From contig OMRP01000018.1 of assembly GCA_900313615.1 (NCBI GenBank), forward strand, positions 1 through 44,259: a DNA stretch of 44,259 nucleotides, in the 5' to 3' direction. Positions 8,113 to 16,860 of this stretch are shown piece after piece; within the stretch, counting starts at the first letter, position 1; each line of letters opens with the position of its first letter. Source of the stretch: an uncultured Prevotellaceae bacterium. Its GTDB lineage: Bacteria > Bacteroidota > Bacteroidia > Bacteroidales > Bacteroidaceae. A model generated the notes under the pieces. It was not told the DNA's origin. It did no database searches and saw only the letters and a program-made list of their open reading frames with translations. The position numbers were made by a program, and so were the translations under genes.

Positions 8113-10923
8113 TTACTCAGCCTTTTCCAACTTGATGTAGAAGAGGTTGGCCGAATTGGCTTTGGTCAAGGTATGTGACCCTGCAGCCAATGTGGCGGAA
8201 ATGATGCCGTTTGCTCCAGTTGTCTTGGATCCACCGTCAATTTTTATGGTGGGCTCTGCTTCTGAGAAATAGAGCGTCATCGTCATATCTTCGGTGGTGG
8301 TAAAGGTTACCGATGTGCTCGTTTCCATTTTCAGACACCATTTGTATGTCGTGCCATCGACGGTAACCTCACCTTTGCTATTGCTATAGTTGCCGGTTAT
8401 GTCGAAGAACGAGTTGCTGGGAGCGCCACCTTCGAAGTTGCAAGTGATTACGTCGCCTTGTGGCTGTGGGTCGTCGCCGCCGCCTTGTCCGCCACCGCTG
8501 AGGTCTTCGCCACCGAAGATGCCCACGAGGGCTGGAGTATAGTTGGTGATGGCTGTTTTCAAGGCTTCGTCCACGCTGTAGTCGTTGTCCTTGCCGTCGA
8601 AGGTCCAGGTGAAGTCGCCATGGTTCAGTCGTCCGGCACCGTAGAAGCCCACTACTTTTGCCGGCACGTCGGCAGCGGCATCAGGAGTATAACTGTACAT
8701 CAGCGAACTGTTGGTATCGAAGTTGTTGTATGTGAAACCGCCTTTTTTCGTTTTCACTGTTGAGGGTACTTGTTCGTCGCGTGTGGTGGCTTCATAGGCA
8801 TCGAACTCGACATTGTTCTCTTGGTAGGTCACATAGCGGAAGTTTTTCGTCTTCTCCACAAATGTGTTGCCGAAGCTCTTGACGATACCCCCATCTTCGT
8901 TCGAGAAGGTTCCTGCGCCACCAGCGATATCGCTGCCCTGCATGGATATGAGCATCGGTTTGTTGGTGCCACGGAAATAGTTGCTCTCCATGAAGAGACT
9001 AGCCCCCGTTGTAGCACCACCGCCATATTTCGACACGCCATCGTAGTAGTTGTTCCATGAGTGTACGCTCATGCAGCGGATACGCGGATGACGTGAGTCA
9101 CTGTGGTCGTACCAGTTGTGGTGGTAGGTGATGTAGTTGGGGCCGTCGCCGCCCATACCGCAGAGGCTTGCCTTGCCACTGTCCCAGAAACGGCAGTAGG
9201 CTGTGGTGATGTATTTCGAGTCAGCCTTGATATCGACGGTGCCGTCGCCTTTGGCCTGGTCGGCATCGCTACCTGCCTGCCCGTAGAAGAAGTCCATGTT
9301 ATGCACCCAGATGTTGCTGTTGTCGGTGTCCATGGATATGGCATCATCCATGAACAGCATGATGGCAAAGTTGCGGATCTCCACGCTCTTGCAGTTGCGC
9401 ACGAGGAAACCGAAGCCGCTCACTGTGGCATCTTCGCCGATACCTTCCAGGGTGATGTTCATCTCGCTGTAACTGTTTTTGCCTTTTACCTGCAAGCCCT
9501 CTTCCGAACTGTCGATGCGGTCAAGGTCGTTGCGGGTCACCTTGCCGATGATACGGAAGGCGATGGGTGTGGTGTCATAACCTTTCTGGTAAGCGGTAAG
9601 GATATCCTGCAGACCGGTGAATTTCTCCGTTCCTCCCTTGCTATTTACTATCACGTCGGTGCTGATGGTCTTTGCCGTGTTCTTTGTCACGTATAACACC
9701 TTGGCACCGCTCTTCAACGTGCCATCATCGTTATAGGCCCCCACACCACTATAGTTCAGGTGGGCAAATCCCTCGCGGCTGTAGTTCACCACATCCATTG
9801 CCTCGGCGGTGCTAGCCTTTGTTTCGTCTTCAGTTTCACCGATGATGGGCACCACTTTAAGGCAGTAGTTCGACGCTTTCTTCAGTCCTACCACGTCGAC
9901 ACGTCCATAGGTGCCGTAGTCGCGCACCAGTTGGGCATCCACCTTGGTGTAGCTGTCATATTGTCCACCTTTTACGTATACGGCGTACGATGTGGCACCC
10001 TCATAAGGCTCCCATTCAGCATAGACGCTCTCCTGCCATCCCTTGGCTGTGGTTATGACCACACCATTGTTGGTTATGACAGCTTCCTGTCCTTGATCCA
10101 GTCCACGTGCGAAGGCGATGTCGCTCACCGAGCCGTAGTAATAGTCCGTCTGTCCCTGTTGGTTGGTCACGCTTACTGTGGATGCCCCCTTGTCGATGTC
10201 TACTGAGGTCAGGTCATCGGTGTTGTAGTATTTCACGTCGCCGTTCAACAGTTGGAACTGCATCTGGTTGGCATTGAAGTCCTTGGCCACGGCGTTGTTC
10301 ACGACATCCTGGCTGTTTGTGCCTTGGTTGGCGGGTGTCACGATGGCCTGTGTGGGGTCGGGCTCTGCGCCCACCTCGATGCTGTAAACATAGACGCCAC
10401 CAGTAGGGGTGAGTGTCACGTCGCCATCTTCGGTCACCGTTCCTTTGCCTGTCTGAGCACCCGTCGATGCGTCGAAGCCCGTAGTGCCAGAGAGATTGGA
10501 GGGGGTGATGCCGCGAGCAGTAGTAGAGCTGGAGGTCATGTATGAGATGGTCACCTCTTGTCCCTTTTTCAGGTTGGGGATAACGACAGGTGATGTCGGT
10601 CCCGCCAACCACATACGTTTGCCGCTTTCGAAACGGATATTTCCTTCGCCACTTTCAACGGCTTTGCAGGAGAAGATAAGTCCCGCTGCAACGTTCAGCT
10701 CGCTGCCATTGGCCATCAGCGGATCTTCTGTCAGTGCTGCGGTATAACTGTAGCGTTTTTTTGAACTGTCATAATACCAGTTGGCGTCGGCATCCATGTT
10801 GTTCTTGTCGGTCGAGTTGAGTTCGGCAGTGAAATCCCACGATTGTTGCGCCTGTGATAACTGTGTGCCGAACAGCAGTGCGGCCAGTACGATGATGCTA
10901 TAGATGATATGTTTGCGTTTCAT
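8113..10923 (-). CDS. Secreted multidomain pectate lyase, polysaccharide lyase family 1
   Basis: 936 residues. Signal peptide to about residue 25 (LSQAQQ), an N-terminal beta domain (25-190), a short domain with the GDVKYYNTDDLTSVDI pattern (about 205-265), an FN3-like domain (about 270-365), the PL1 right-handed beta-helix (about 385-760) and a C-terminal jelly-roll-like domain (about 790-936). PL1 hallmarks are NIWVHNMDFF, YHHNWYDHSDSRHPRIR (Arg611 begins RHPRIR) and HSWNNYYDG. Family members cleave pectate by beta-elimination with calcium. The start at 10923 is preferred over 10941 because GGAGGA lies 7 bases before this ATG and the signal peptide begins here. The upstream ATG forms an ATGA overlap with the previous gene. 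Unlike its neighbours it lacks a sorting tail. Confidence 0.9.
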   Translation of the reverse strand: MKRKHIIYSIIVLAALLFGTQLSQAQQSWDFTAELNSTDKNNMDADANWYYDSSKKRYSYTAALTEDPLMANGSELNVAAGLIFSCKAVESGEGNIRFESGKRMWLAGPTSPVVIPNLKKGQEVTISYMTSSSTTARGITPSNLSGTTGFDASTGAQTGKGTVTEDGDVTLTPTGGVYVYSIEVGAEPDPTQAIVTPANQGTNSQDVVNNAVAKDFNANQMQFQLLNGDVKYYNTDDLTSVDIDKGASTVSVTNQQGQTDYYYGSVSDIAFARGLDQGQEAVITNNGVVITTAKGWQESVYAEWEPYEGATSYAVYVKGGQYDSYTKVDAQLVRDYGTYGRVDVVGLKKASNYCLKVVPIIGETEDETKASTAEAMDVVNYSREGFAHLNYSGVGAYNDDGTLKSGAKVLYVTKNTAKTISTDVIVNSKGGTEKFTGLQDILTAYQKGYDTTPIAFRIIGKVTRNDLDRIDSSEEGLQVKGKNSYSEMNITLEGIGEDATVSGFGFLVRNCKSVEIRNFAIMLFMDDAISMDTDNSNIWVHNMDFFYGQAGSDADQAKGDGTVDIKADSKYITTAYCRFWDSGKASLCGMGGDGPNYITYHHNWYDHSDSRHPRIRCMSVHSWNNYYDGVSKYGGGATTGASLFMESNYFRGTNKPMLISMQGSDIAGGAGTFSNEDGGIVKSFGNTFVEKTKNFRYVTYQENNVEFDAYEATTRDEQVPSTVKTKKGGFTYNNFDTNSSLMYSYTPDAAADVPAKVVGFYGAGRLNHGDFTWTFDGKDNDYSVDEALKTAITNYTPALVGIFGGEDLSGGGQGGGDDPQPQGDVITCNFEGGAPSNSFFDITGNYSNSKGEVTVDGTTYKWCLKMETSTSVTFTTTEDMTMTLYFSEAEPTIKIDGGSKTTGANGIISATLAAGSHTLTKANSANLFYIKLEKAE

Positions 10924-10937
10924 GTTTTGTTCCTCCA

Positions 10938-11819
10938 TCATTTCACTGTCACTTTCTTTCCGTTTACGATATAGACACCTTTGGGCAGGTGTTGCAGGCT
11001 ACGGCCCATGTATTGCCCTTGCAGGTTGAATACGCGGTTGTCGCCAGAGGAGATTTGTCCATCGATGGTCATGATGCCAGAGGCCTCGCCATCAACGGTG
11101 AAGGTGATGGCATTCACTGTCGCATCCTCGGCGAGCAAGTAGGCATTGAGCGCCTTGATATTGCTGCCGCTGCTGAGTGGTTGCAGTTGGTTGTCATTGG
11201 CGAAATAGAACACGTTGCCACTGGGTGTTGTCTCAGGGATGGTTCCTATGAAGGAATAGCCTTGGTTGCTCACCTCGGCACCCGAAGTAAGGTTTTGCAG
11301 TGCCACCTCGTCGAGAGAGAATTTCGTCACGGTCTGTGCTGGCTGAATGAGGTAGGGCATGCCCGCCTCGATGGTTGTAGTCGACTCATAAGCGATGTTT
11401 CCGTCGGCAGCGTTTTTGAATTGAGCCACTTTCGTGTCGCTACCAAAGGCTGTGGCAATCTGTTCTGCCGTCATGTTGAAGGGCAGGCACAGCGAGTTCC
11501 ACTGTCCGGCGGTGATGTCCCGTGTCACCGTCACGCCTACAGTCTTGCCGCCGAACAAATTCAGTGTCTCGGCATTGTTGTTGTCGCTGTTGTCACTTAG
11601 GTCGGCGGTGTAATGAAAATGGATGTTTACGAGCGCCATGTCAACGGTCACTTGTGTGCCGTCGGCATAACTTAGGATAAGGTCATCACCGCTGAAGGTG
11701 ATTTTCACGGCAAAACGATCGACGGCAGTACCGTCGATGGTGACGGTTTCACCGGTATCGGCCATCATCTTCGTGCTTATAACCACGAAGAGCATTATCA
11801 AAAGACCAATTTTTTTCAT
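10938..11819 (-). CDS. Secreted protein of unknown function with C-terminal sorting tail
   Basis: 293 residues with a signal peptide (MKKIGLLIMLFVVISTKMMA). The body is beta-rich: residues about 20-85 resemble the DGTQVTVDMALVNIHF-type strand pattern, and the region near GQWNSLCLPFNMTAEQIATAFG is a motif I know from many Prevotella secreted proteins. The C-terminus reads VFNLQGQYMGRSLQHLPKG then VYIVNGKKVTVK, the tail shared by several proteins here and probably used for export or surface anchoring. The start was moved from 11885 to 11819 because the promoter TACTTTTG at 11890-11883 overlaps the longer reading frame and the signal peptide starts here. It lies between the esterase and pectate lyase genes and is translationally linked to the latter. 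Confidence 0.8.
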   Translation of the reverse strand: MKKIGLLIMLFVVISTKMMADTGETVTIDGTAVDRFAVKITFSGDDLILSYADGTQVTVDMALVNIHFHYTADLSDNSDNNNAETLNLFGGKTVGVTVTRDITAGQWNSLCLPFNMTAEQIATAFGSDTKVAQFKNAADGNIAYESTTTIEAGMPYLIQPAQTVTKFSLDEVALQNLTSGAEVSNQGYSFIGTIPETTPSGNVFYFANDNQLQPLSSGSNIKALNAYLLAEDATVNAITFTVDGEASGIMTIDGQISSGDNRVFNLQGQYMGRSLQHLPKGVYIVNGKKVTVK

Positions 11820-11882
11820 GTAATTACGGTTATCTGTTTGTTTGATTTTTTGTAGTAGATGCGTAGTTCGTAGTGATGCGTA

Positions 11883-11914
11883 CAAAAGTAGGAGATTTTC
11901 AGCAATTCAGCAAA
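11883..11914 (-). promoter_or_regulatory. Promoter of the pectate lyase unit
   Basis: On the minus strand TTTG (11914-11911), a 20-base spacer and TACTTTTG (11890-11883) match the full -33/-7 consensus. The leader before the ATG at 11819 is about 57 bases. Confidence 0.75.
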
Positions 11915-11945
11915 TAAATAAGGTATAATAATTCGAAAATGCTTT

Positions 11946-11957
11946 GAAAACGTTTTC
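11946..11957. promoter_or_regulatory. Candidate operator GAAAACGTTTTC
   Basis: A perfect 12-bp palindrome with a central CG, the form typical of LacI-family operators. It lies about 32 bases upstream of the -33 element of the pectate lyase promoter. Its role is inferred from form and place; no LacI-type gene is in the window. Confidence 0.5.
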
Positions 11958-12035
11958 GGAAAGTAGGTGCTTTGTGGTACTAAGTAATCCTCGGCCGCTT
12001 TAGGTAGTATGGGATAATTATGGGGATTTTTGGGC

Positions 12036-12848
12036 TTATTTTGATTCTATGTATAGTTTCTCGTCGCGCCGTTGGATGTCGCCATAGGCGTCGGGCAGGT
12101 CGTCTTTGCTGATGGTGTATTCGCGGTTCACGGGTCGTCCCTCGTCGTCGAGGGAGTGGGAGAAGAGCCATAGATAGGTCTTATCGAGGTAGAAGATCCG
12201 CGCTAGCACACCGTGGTTGGCTCCCGGCAGCCAGTCATAGCGCAGCCGCTCATCGTGGTGTGTTTTCTGTAGGGCCTCCACCACTGTCTTCGACTGTTGG
12301 ATGCCCACGGCTTTGTCGGCAGTGCCGTGGATAATCCACAGGGGCAGGTCACCCAGTCCCTGTTTGTCGCGCAATGTGCAACCGCCACACAGCGCCATGG
12401 CCGCCGCCACCTTATGGGGATAGGTGCCCGCATAGTCGAGTGTGCCATATCCGCCGAGGCTCATGCCCAGCACGTAGATGCGTGAGGCGTCCACTTGGTA
12501 ATGGGCCTTTGTCCATTCCACCACATCGTCGATTTTCTTCGGATCCCATGACCCCGATGGATTTTGCGGCGCGAGGATGAGTGCTGGTATGGGTCTGCCC
12601 ATGTTGATGGCCTGCAACGGTCCGTATTTGCGCACTTTCTCCAGGTCGCGCCCACGCAGACTGGCTCCGTGAAGGAACACCACCATCGGGATGGGCTCCG
12701 GCTCAATGCAGTATTCTTCAGGGGCGTAGACCCAGAATTGGTATCCGCCGGGTATGGCATTGCGGTAGGCGGTGAGCATGTCGTTTTGTGCTTTTGCCAT
12801 GAGGGTCAGCACCGACAGCAGTATGATGAGGAATAATTTCTTGCGCAT
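12036..12848 (-). CDS. Secreted alpha/beta-hydrolase esterase
   Basis: 270 residues with a signal peptide ending near residue 21 (MAKAQ). The fold is of the PHB-depolymerase/CE1-like esterase type: oxyanion-hole region VVFLHGASLRG (57-66), nucleophile elbow GMSLGGYG with Ser130, acid Asp178 in HGTADKA and base His212 in GANHGV. Such enzymes remove acyl, acetyl or feruloyl groups from plant polysaccharides. Its position before the pectate lyase gene suggests it acts on pectin decorations, which is inference. The exact substrate cannot be read from sequence. A TATTTTTG element lies about 52 bases upstream. The following gene has its own promoter, so the unit may be read from two starts. Confidence 0.85.
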   Translation of the reverse strand: MRKKLFLIILLSVLTLMAKAQNDMLTAYRNAIPGGYQFWVYAPEEYCIEPEPIPMVVFLHGASLRGRDLEKVRKYGPLQAINMGRPIPALILAPQNPSGSWDPKKIDDVVEWTKAHYQVDASRIYVLGMSLGGYGTLDYAGTYPHKVAAAMALCGGCTLRDKQGLGDLPLWIIHGTADKAVGIQQSKTVVEALQKTHHDERLRYDWLPGANHGVLARIFYLDKTYLWLFSHSLDDEGRPVNREYTISKDDLPDAYGDIQRRDEKLYIESK

Positions 12849-12899
12849 TTTTATATTCTTCTTAGCGATGATAGTCTTGGTTATGGTTTTTCTTCATTG

Positions 12900-12907
12900 C
12901 AAAAATA
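12900..12907 (-). promoter_or_regulatory. -7 element of the esterase gene
   Basis: TATTTTTG on the minus strand fits TAnnTTTG. The -33 region at the right distance is weak (TGGC or ATGG), so regulation by an activator is possible. Confidence 0.5.
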
Positions 12908-13106
12908 CGAAATAATCTTTTCTTCTGGCCATCGTGAAAGGTTTATTAGTTTTTTTTAATTGAAGGAGGCCTAGGCATTCGGCAAGTCAAGAAAGTTCTG
13001 GCAAGTCATGAAACAGGGAATTTCATGGAAACCCTAAAAAGTACTTGTAAATCTTTGAATTCTATAGAAAAACTAGGGAGTCTATTCATTTTTTAACATA
13101 AAAAAG
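12908..13106. other. Divergent intergenic region with short direct and inverted repeats
   Basis: No gene is seen. GGCAAGTCA occurs at 12981-12989 and 13000-13008, 19 bases apart. CATGAAA (13007-13013) and TTTCATG (13021-13027) form a perfect 7-bp inverted repeat. These are possible protein-binding sites between the esterase and adhesin promoters. Confidence 0.4.
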
Positions 13107-13138
13107 ATTGCTTTTTTGAAAAGAAAAAACTATTTTTG
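13107..13138 (+). promoter_or_regulatory. Promoter of the first adhesin-like gene
   Basis: ATTG (13107-13110), a 20-base spacer and TATTTTTG (13131-13138). The -7 element is followed by CAAGTTG, as is the promoter at 21488. The leader is about 70 bases. Confidence 0.65.
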
Positions 13139-13216
13139 CAAGTTGTATATTGTTTGTTAACCTTCAAACCAAATACTAATCAATTAGAAATCAATAACTT
13201 ATTAATATCTAAGATT

Positions 13217-16200
13217 ATGCGAAAATTTTACGTATTCCTTTTGGCTGTTGCCTTTGGCGCCCATCAGGCTACGGCGCAGACCATTCTGAGCGAAGATTTC
13301 GAAACGGAGAGTACCGAAACCGTTTCGCAACCCATCGCTGTTGGCGCAGGATGGACTACCGTGAATAGTTATACAGGCGATAATGCCAGTTTTAATTGGC
13401 ATAACTATTATGCTGAAAAAGGAACCATCGGCGGTAAGCATGTTGCAGGCTGCGATGGTCCAACATACCAGTCTGATCCAAATGGTGGTTTCGGTCCACG
13501 CGAGGAGATTCTTCTCACGCCTGAATTGAACCTCGACAACACCTACGAACTGAGTTTCACCTTCCGAGTCAGTCCTATGAACCAGTACGATGCCTCGAAA
13601 TACGACTTGGAGGTCCGTGTGGTGGAAGGTGGTGACTTGACCAATGCCGAGACCATCTTCTCCATCCAAAATCAAGCCATGATGAGTGATGCCGGTGTGA
13701 TGGTTTATCCCATCACGTCGTGGGATCCCTATGTCGCGAAGATTGACTTGAGCGACTGGCAAGGTGAATCGGTGAAGTTGGCTTTCGTCTACAAGATGAT
13801 GTCCAATATCGCCAATGTGGTGTGGCTCGACGATGTGGTTGTCAAACAGGTGACTCCGGAGACAGGTCCTCGTGGCGTTCTTTCCATCGACAGTTACAAT
13901 TTGGGTAAACTCTATGTGGGCGAAAAGATGTATACCGAGGTCATCACCATGACCAATCAAGGCAAGAATGGTTTGCAGATAACGGGTATTGATATGCCTC
14001 AGGGCGTGGGCATCAACATCGACCCGAGCTCTGTCAATCTTGACAAGTTCGAGAATGTACAGTTCCAATTCTCTTATAAAGCATCACTCACCAGTCCCGC
14101 TACGGCCAACATCGTCATACACACCAATGGTGGCGATATACCCTTCACGCTGACTGCCACGAAGGAGATGGTGCCCGACGGATATATGCTCGAGACCTTT
14201 GATGAGTATTTCCCACCAGCAGGTTGGAAGAACAACGGTTGGGACGGCGCCTCGATAGCTATTGAGGGCGACCGTTCTGCCTACGCTTCTGGTTCTTATT
14301 CTGATAGTTATCTCACATCGCCGCGTCTTGACCTGCTTGAGGGCGGACAACTCACTTTCACTTATTACAACCAGTTCGATAGTTGGGAAGGCGACAGTTA
14401 CCAGGAGAATGATTTCTCTGTGGAGGTGTCGTACGACGGTGGCAACACCTGGGTAGAGAAATGGATTTTTGACTATACATTGATGTCATACGGCGAGACG
14501 GTGACCATCGATCTGGGTGTCGGTTCCGACAATTCGTATGTGCGCTGGAAAGACTCGAAGATTGAATATGATGATGAGGGCGGTTCCGAATTCGCCACGT
14601 TCTATCTCGACCGCGTGCTTCTTCCCCATGTGTGGGGTGCTGATGGCACACCTAAGGGCTCATCGCTGGTGAAGCCGAAATTGGGTGCCTCCGACATCTA
14701 TCCGCGTGACATCGTGCTGGAATGGACTCCCGCCCAATTTGCCGAGGGTTATAAACTCTATGTGGGCAGTGACGCCGCCGCCACCAACCTTGTCAATGGT
14801 CTAGACGTGAAGAACGTGCTCACTTACACCCTGCCCGTGGCCGACTATGAGACGACGTATCGCTGGAAGGTGGTTCCCTACAATAGTGTAGGCGACGCAG
14901 CCTCTTCAGAGGTGTCGACATGGATTTTCACCACACAGCCCGACGCTTCGGTGACTGAATATCCCTTCGAGGAGAATTTCACTGGCAATGGTCTGCCCAA
15001 TGGATGGATGAGCATTCCCGCACCTACCTATAATCGCGCATGGTATGTGAACACCTATTATCCCTACCATAACGAGTCAGTGACCAGCAATGCCCTCACT
15101 TCGGGTTATCTGGCTACCGATGGTGAGCAGAACAGTGTCACCACGCAGAACTTCAAGATACCTGAGGGTTCGCAGATGCAAATCTCCTTCGTATGGGGCG
15201 ATGACCATCCCAGCGACCTCGTGGTGGATCCTACAGGCATGGCTGTCAAGAACAACGAAAGACCTAACAACGGTGTGAGCGAAGGTGTGTTCCAGATTTT
15301 CGATGGCGAACAATGGATTGACGTGACCACTATTTCAGAGAACTCCTTCGACGGTGAGCATAAATACTGGATTGAGGAGAACATCGACCTGACAGCTTAC
15401 GCAGGCAAGACCATACAGTTCCGCTGGATACATAAGTGTTACAACTCAAGTCGTGACGGTGGTACCTCTGTTGCCCATATCGTTGTGGAAGAGAGAGCCA
15501 CATCTAAGGCCCGTTTCAACAAGACCGAATGGGCAGCTGGCAAGGTGAACTATGGCAAGGCCGTTAATTCCGGAGAGAAATTCACCCTGCTCAACAAGGG
15601 TACTGAACCGCTCACTGTGAAGAGCGCTACCTTTGCCAACTCGAATTTCTCCACCTCATTGGCTGCCGGCACTACCATCGAACCGGGTAGCGGTGCTGCT
15701 TTCAGCATGCAGTTTGATGCTCTAGAGACAGCCGATGTGGTTAACGACCAACTGACCGTGGAATTTGAGGATGGTTATACAGTCAGTCTGCCTGTCAGTG
15801 GCGAAGCCCTGGCAGATGATGTGCTTTATTACGCATTCGAACCCAACGACCTTGATTATCCGTGGACAGACTTCACCACCATAGATGTAGACAATGCCGT
15901 ATCGTATGACTTCGTTTCCTATTGGCTCCACTTTGAGAAGAGCGGACAGAAATTCGCTTTCTGGCCCGCATGGGACGATATGGACCAAGGTCTTTATGGT
16001 ATCATGGCTCCCCCGTCGGGTGAGTGGGCTCTCTTGGCCGCTTCACCCAACGATGCGTCGGGTGCTAGTGCCAACAACTGGATTGTGAGCAAGAAACTCA
16101 CCGCCACCGCCGATTCGAAGTTCAGTTTCTATGCCCGTAACTGGGAGTGTCTGCAGAGTGTCATCCCCGACCCACCACATCGCGTGTCGGTGCTCGTGAG

Positions 16201-16600
16201 CGAGACAAGTGCCACCAACACTGGCTCATTCACTGTGGTGCTTCCTGAGGAAGAGATACCGTTCCTCGACGGCAAGGAGTGGCAGTATTACGAGGTAGAC
16301 CTGAGTGCTTATGCTGGCAAGGATATCTATGTGGCCTTGCGCCATACTACCAACGGCACGAGCAATGTGGCCTTCTTCGATGACTTTATGTTCTCTCACT
16401 TCGGAACGGGTGTTACTGGCATACAGGAGATTGGTGGTGACATCACCTCCAATGCCCGTGTGATGGTTTACAACGTGAACGGAGCATTGGTGGCCGAAGG
16501 TCGTGGTCAGCAGACCATGCAGTCGCTGGCCAAAGGTCTCTATATCGTCAAGGTACAGGATGGCGATCAGGTGCGTACGTTCCGTGTAGTCCGCAAGTGA
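13217..16600 (+). CDS. Large secreted adhesin-like protein with four choice-of-anchor-J domains
   Basis: 1127 residues with a signal peptide (AFGAHQATAQ). Modules in order: J/cleaved-adhesin domain (about 22-215, EDFETEST...WLDDVVV), Ig-like linker, second J domain (about 325-470), FN3 (about 487-575, IVLEWTPAQFAEGYKLYVG), third J domain (about 582-755), Hydin/ASPM-like Ig domain (about 764-860), fourth J domain (about 865-1060) and the tail VMVYNVNGALVAEGRG...LAKGLYIVKV...RVVRK. Domains of this kind occur in gingipain adhesin regions and bind matrix or glycan partners, and the tail is of the type IX sorting kind. The ligand is unknown. The start at 13217 replaces 13136, which lies inside the promoter. 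Confidence 0.85.
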   Translation: MRKFYVFLLAVAFGAHQATAQTILSEDFETESTETVSQPIAVGAGWTTVNSYTGDNASFNWHNYYAEKGTIGGKHVAGCDGPTYQSDPNGGFGPREEILLTPELNLDNTYELSFTFRVSPMNQYDASKYDLEVRVVEGGDLTNAETIFSIQNQAMMSDAGVMVYPITSWDPYVAKIDLSDWQGESVKLAFVYKMMSNIANVVWLDDVVVKQVTPETGPRGVLSIDSYNLGKLYVGEKMYTEVITMTNQGKNGLQITGIDMPQGVGINIDPSSVNLDKFENVQFQFSYKASLTSPATANIVIHTNGGDIPFTLTATKEMVPDGYMLETFDEYFPPAGWKNNGWDGASIAIEGDRSAYASGSYSDSYLTSPRLDLLEGGQLTFTYYNQFDSWEGDSYQENDFSVEVSYDGGNTWVEKWIFDYTLMSYGETVTIDLGVGSDNSYVRWKDSKIEYDDEGGSEFATFYLDRVLLPHVWGADGTPKGSSLVKPKLGASDIYPRDIVLEWTPAQFAEGYKLYVGSDAAATNLVNGLDVKNVLTYTLPVADYETTYRWKVVPYNSVGDAASSEVSTWIFTTQPDASVTEYPFEENFTGNGLPNGWMSIPAPTYNRAWYVNTYYPYHNESVTSNALTSGYLATDGEQNSVTTQNFKIPEGSQMQISFVWGDDHPSDLVVDPTGMAVKNNERPNNGVSEGVFQIFDGEQWIDVTTISENSFDGEHKYWIEENIDLTAYAGKTIQFRWIHKCYNSSRDGGTSVAHIVVEERATSKARFNKTEWAAGKVNYGKAVNSGEKFTLLNKGTEPLTVKSATFANSNFSTSLAAGTTIEPGSGAAFSMQFDALETADVVNDQLTVEFEDGYTVSLPVSGEALADDVLYYAFEPNDLDYPWTDFTTIDVDNAVSYDFVSYWLHFEKSGQKFAFWPAWDDMDQGLYGIMAPPSGEWALLAASPNDASGASANNWIVSKKLTATADSKFSFYARNWECLQSVIPDPPHRVSVLVSETSATNTGSFTVVLPEEEIPFLDGKEWQYYEVDLSAYAGKDIYVALRHTTNGTSNVAFFDDFMFSHFGTGVTGIQEIGGDITSNARVMVYNVNGALVAEGRGQQTMQSLAKGLYIVKVQDGDQVRTFRVVRK

Positions 16601-16617
16601 TGGTTATCTAACGACAG

Positions 16618-16662
16618 AGGTAATGGGCGTGGCATATTTCCGCGCACATTACCTTTGTTTTT
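16618..16662 (+). terminator. Terminator after the first adhesin-like gene
   Basis: AGGTAATGGGCGTG (16618-16631) pairs with 16641-16654 at 12 Watson-Crick positions of 14, with one further possible G-T pair, around a 9-base loop. TTGTTTTT follows. Confidence 0.75.
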
Positions 16663-16857
16663 AAGTAAGTTTTTAAGTTGGTAAGTTTTTAAGTTAGTAA
16701 GTTTTTAAGTTAATTAGTTTTTAAGTTTTTAAGTTGGTAAGTTAGTAAGTTCTTTAGGAACCAAACTCTCAAACTCAAAAACTTATAAACTCATAAACTT
16801 ACAAGCTCACAAGCTCACAAACTCATAAACTCATAAACCCACAAATTCACAAACTCA
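16659..16857. repeat. 200-bp two-half word-repeat element
   Basis: The first half (16659-16755) is built of TAAGTTTTTAAGTTGG-type words. The second half (16762-16857) is built of ACTCATAAACTTACAAGCTC-type words, the same kind on the other strand. The halves meet at TTAGGAACC (16755-16763) and can form a long imperfect hairpin. It occupies the whole space before the ATG at 16861, so the next gene has no visible promoter. Confidence 0.8.
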
Positions 16858-16860
16858 GCA

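Noticed and set aside
13136-13216. N-terminal extension of the first adhesin-like protein
   Set aside because: The frame begins inside the TATTTTTG promoter element and precedes the true signal peptide.
16659-16857. Terminal inverted repeats of a mobile element
   Set aside because: No transposase and no target duplication; the halves meet at a short spacer, and the repeats are words rather than exact arms.
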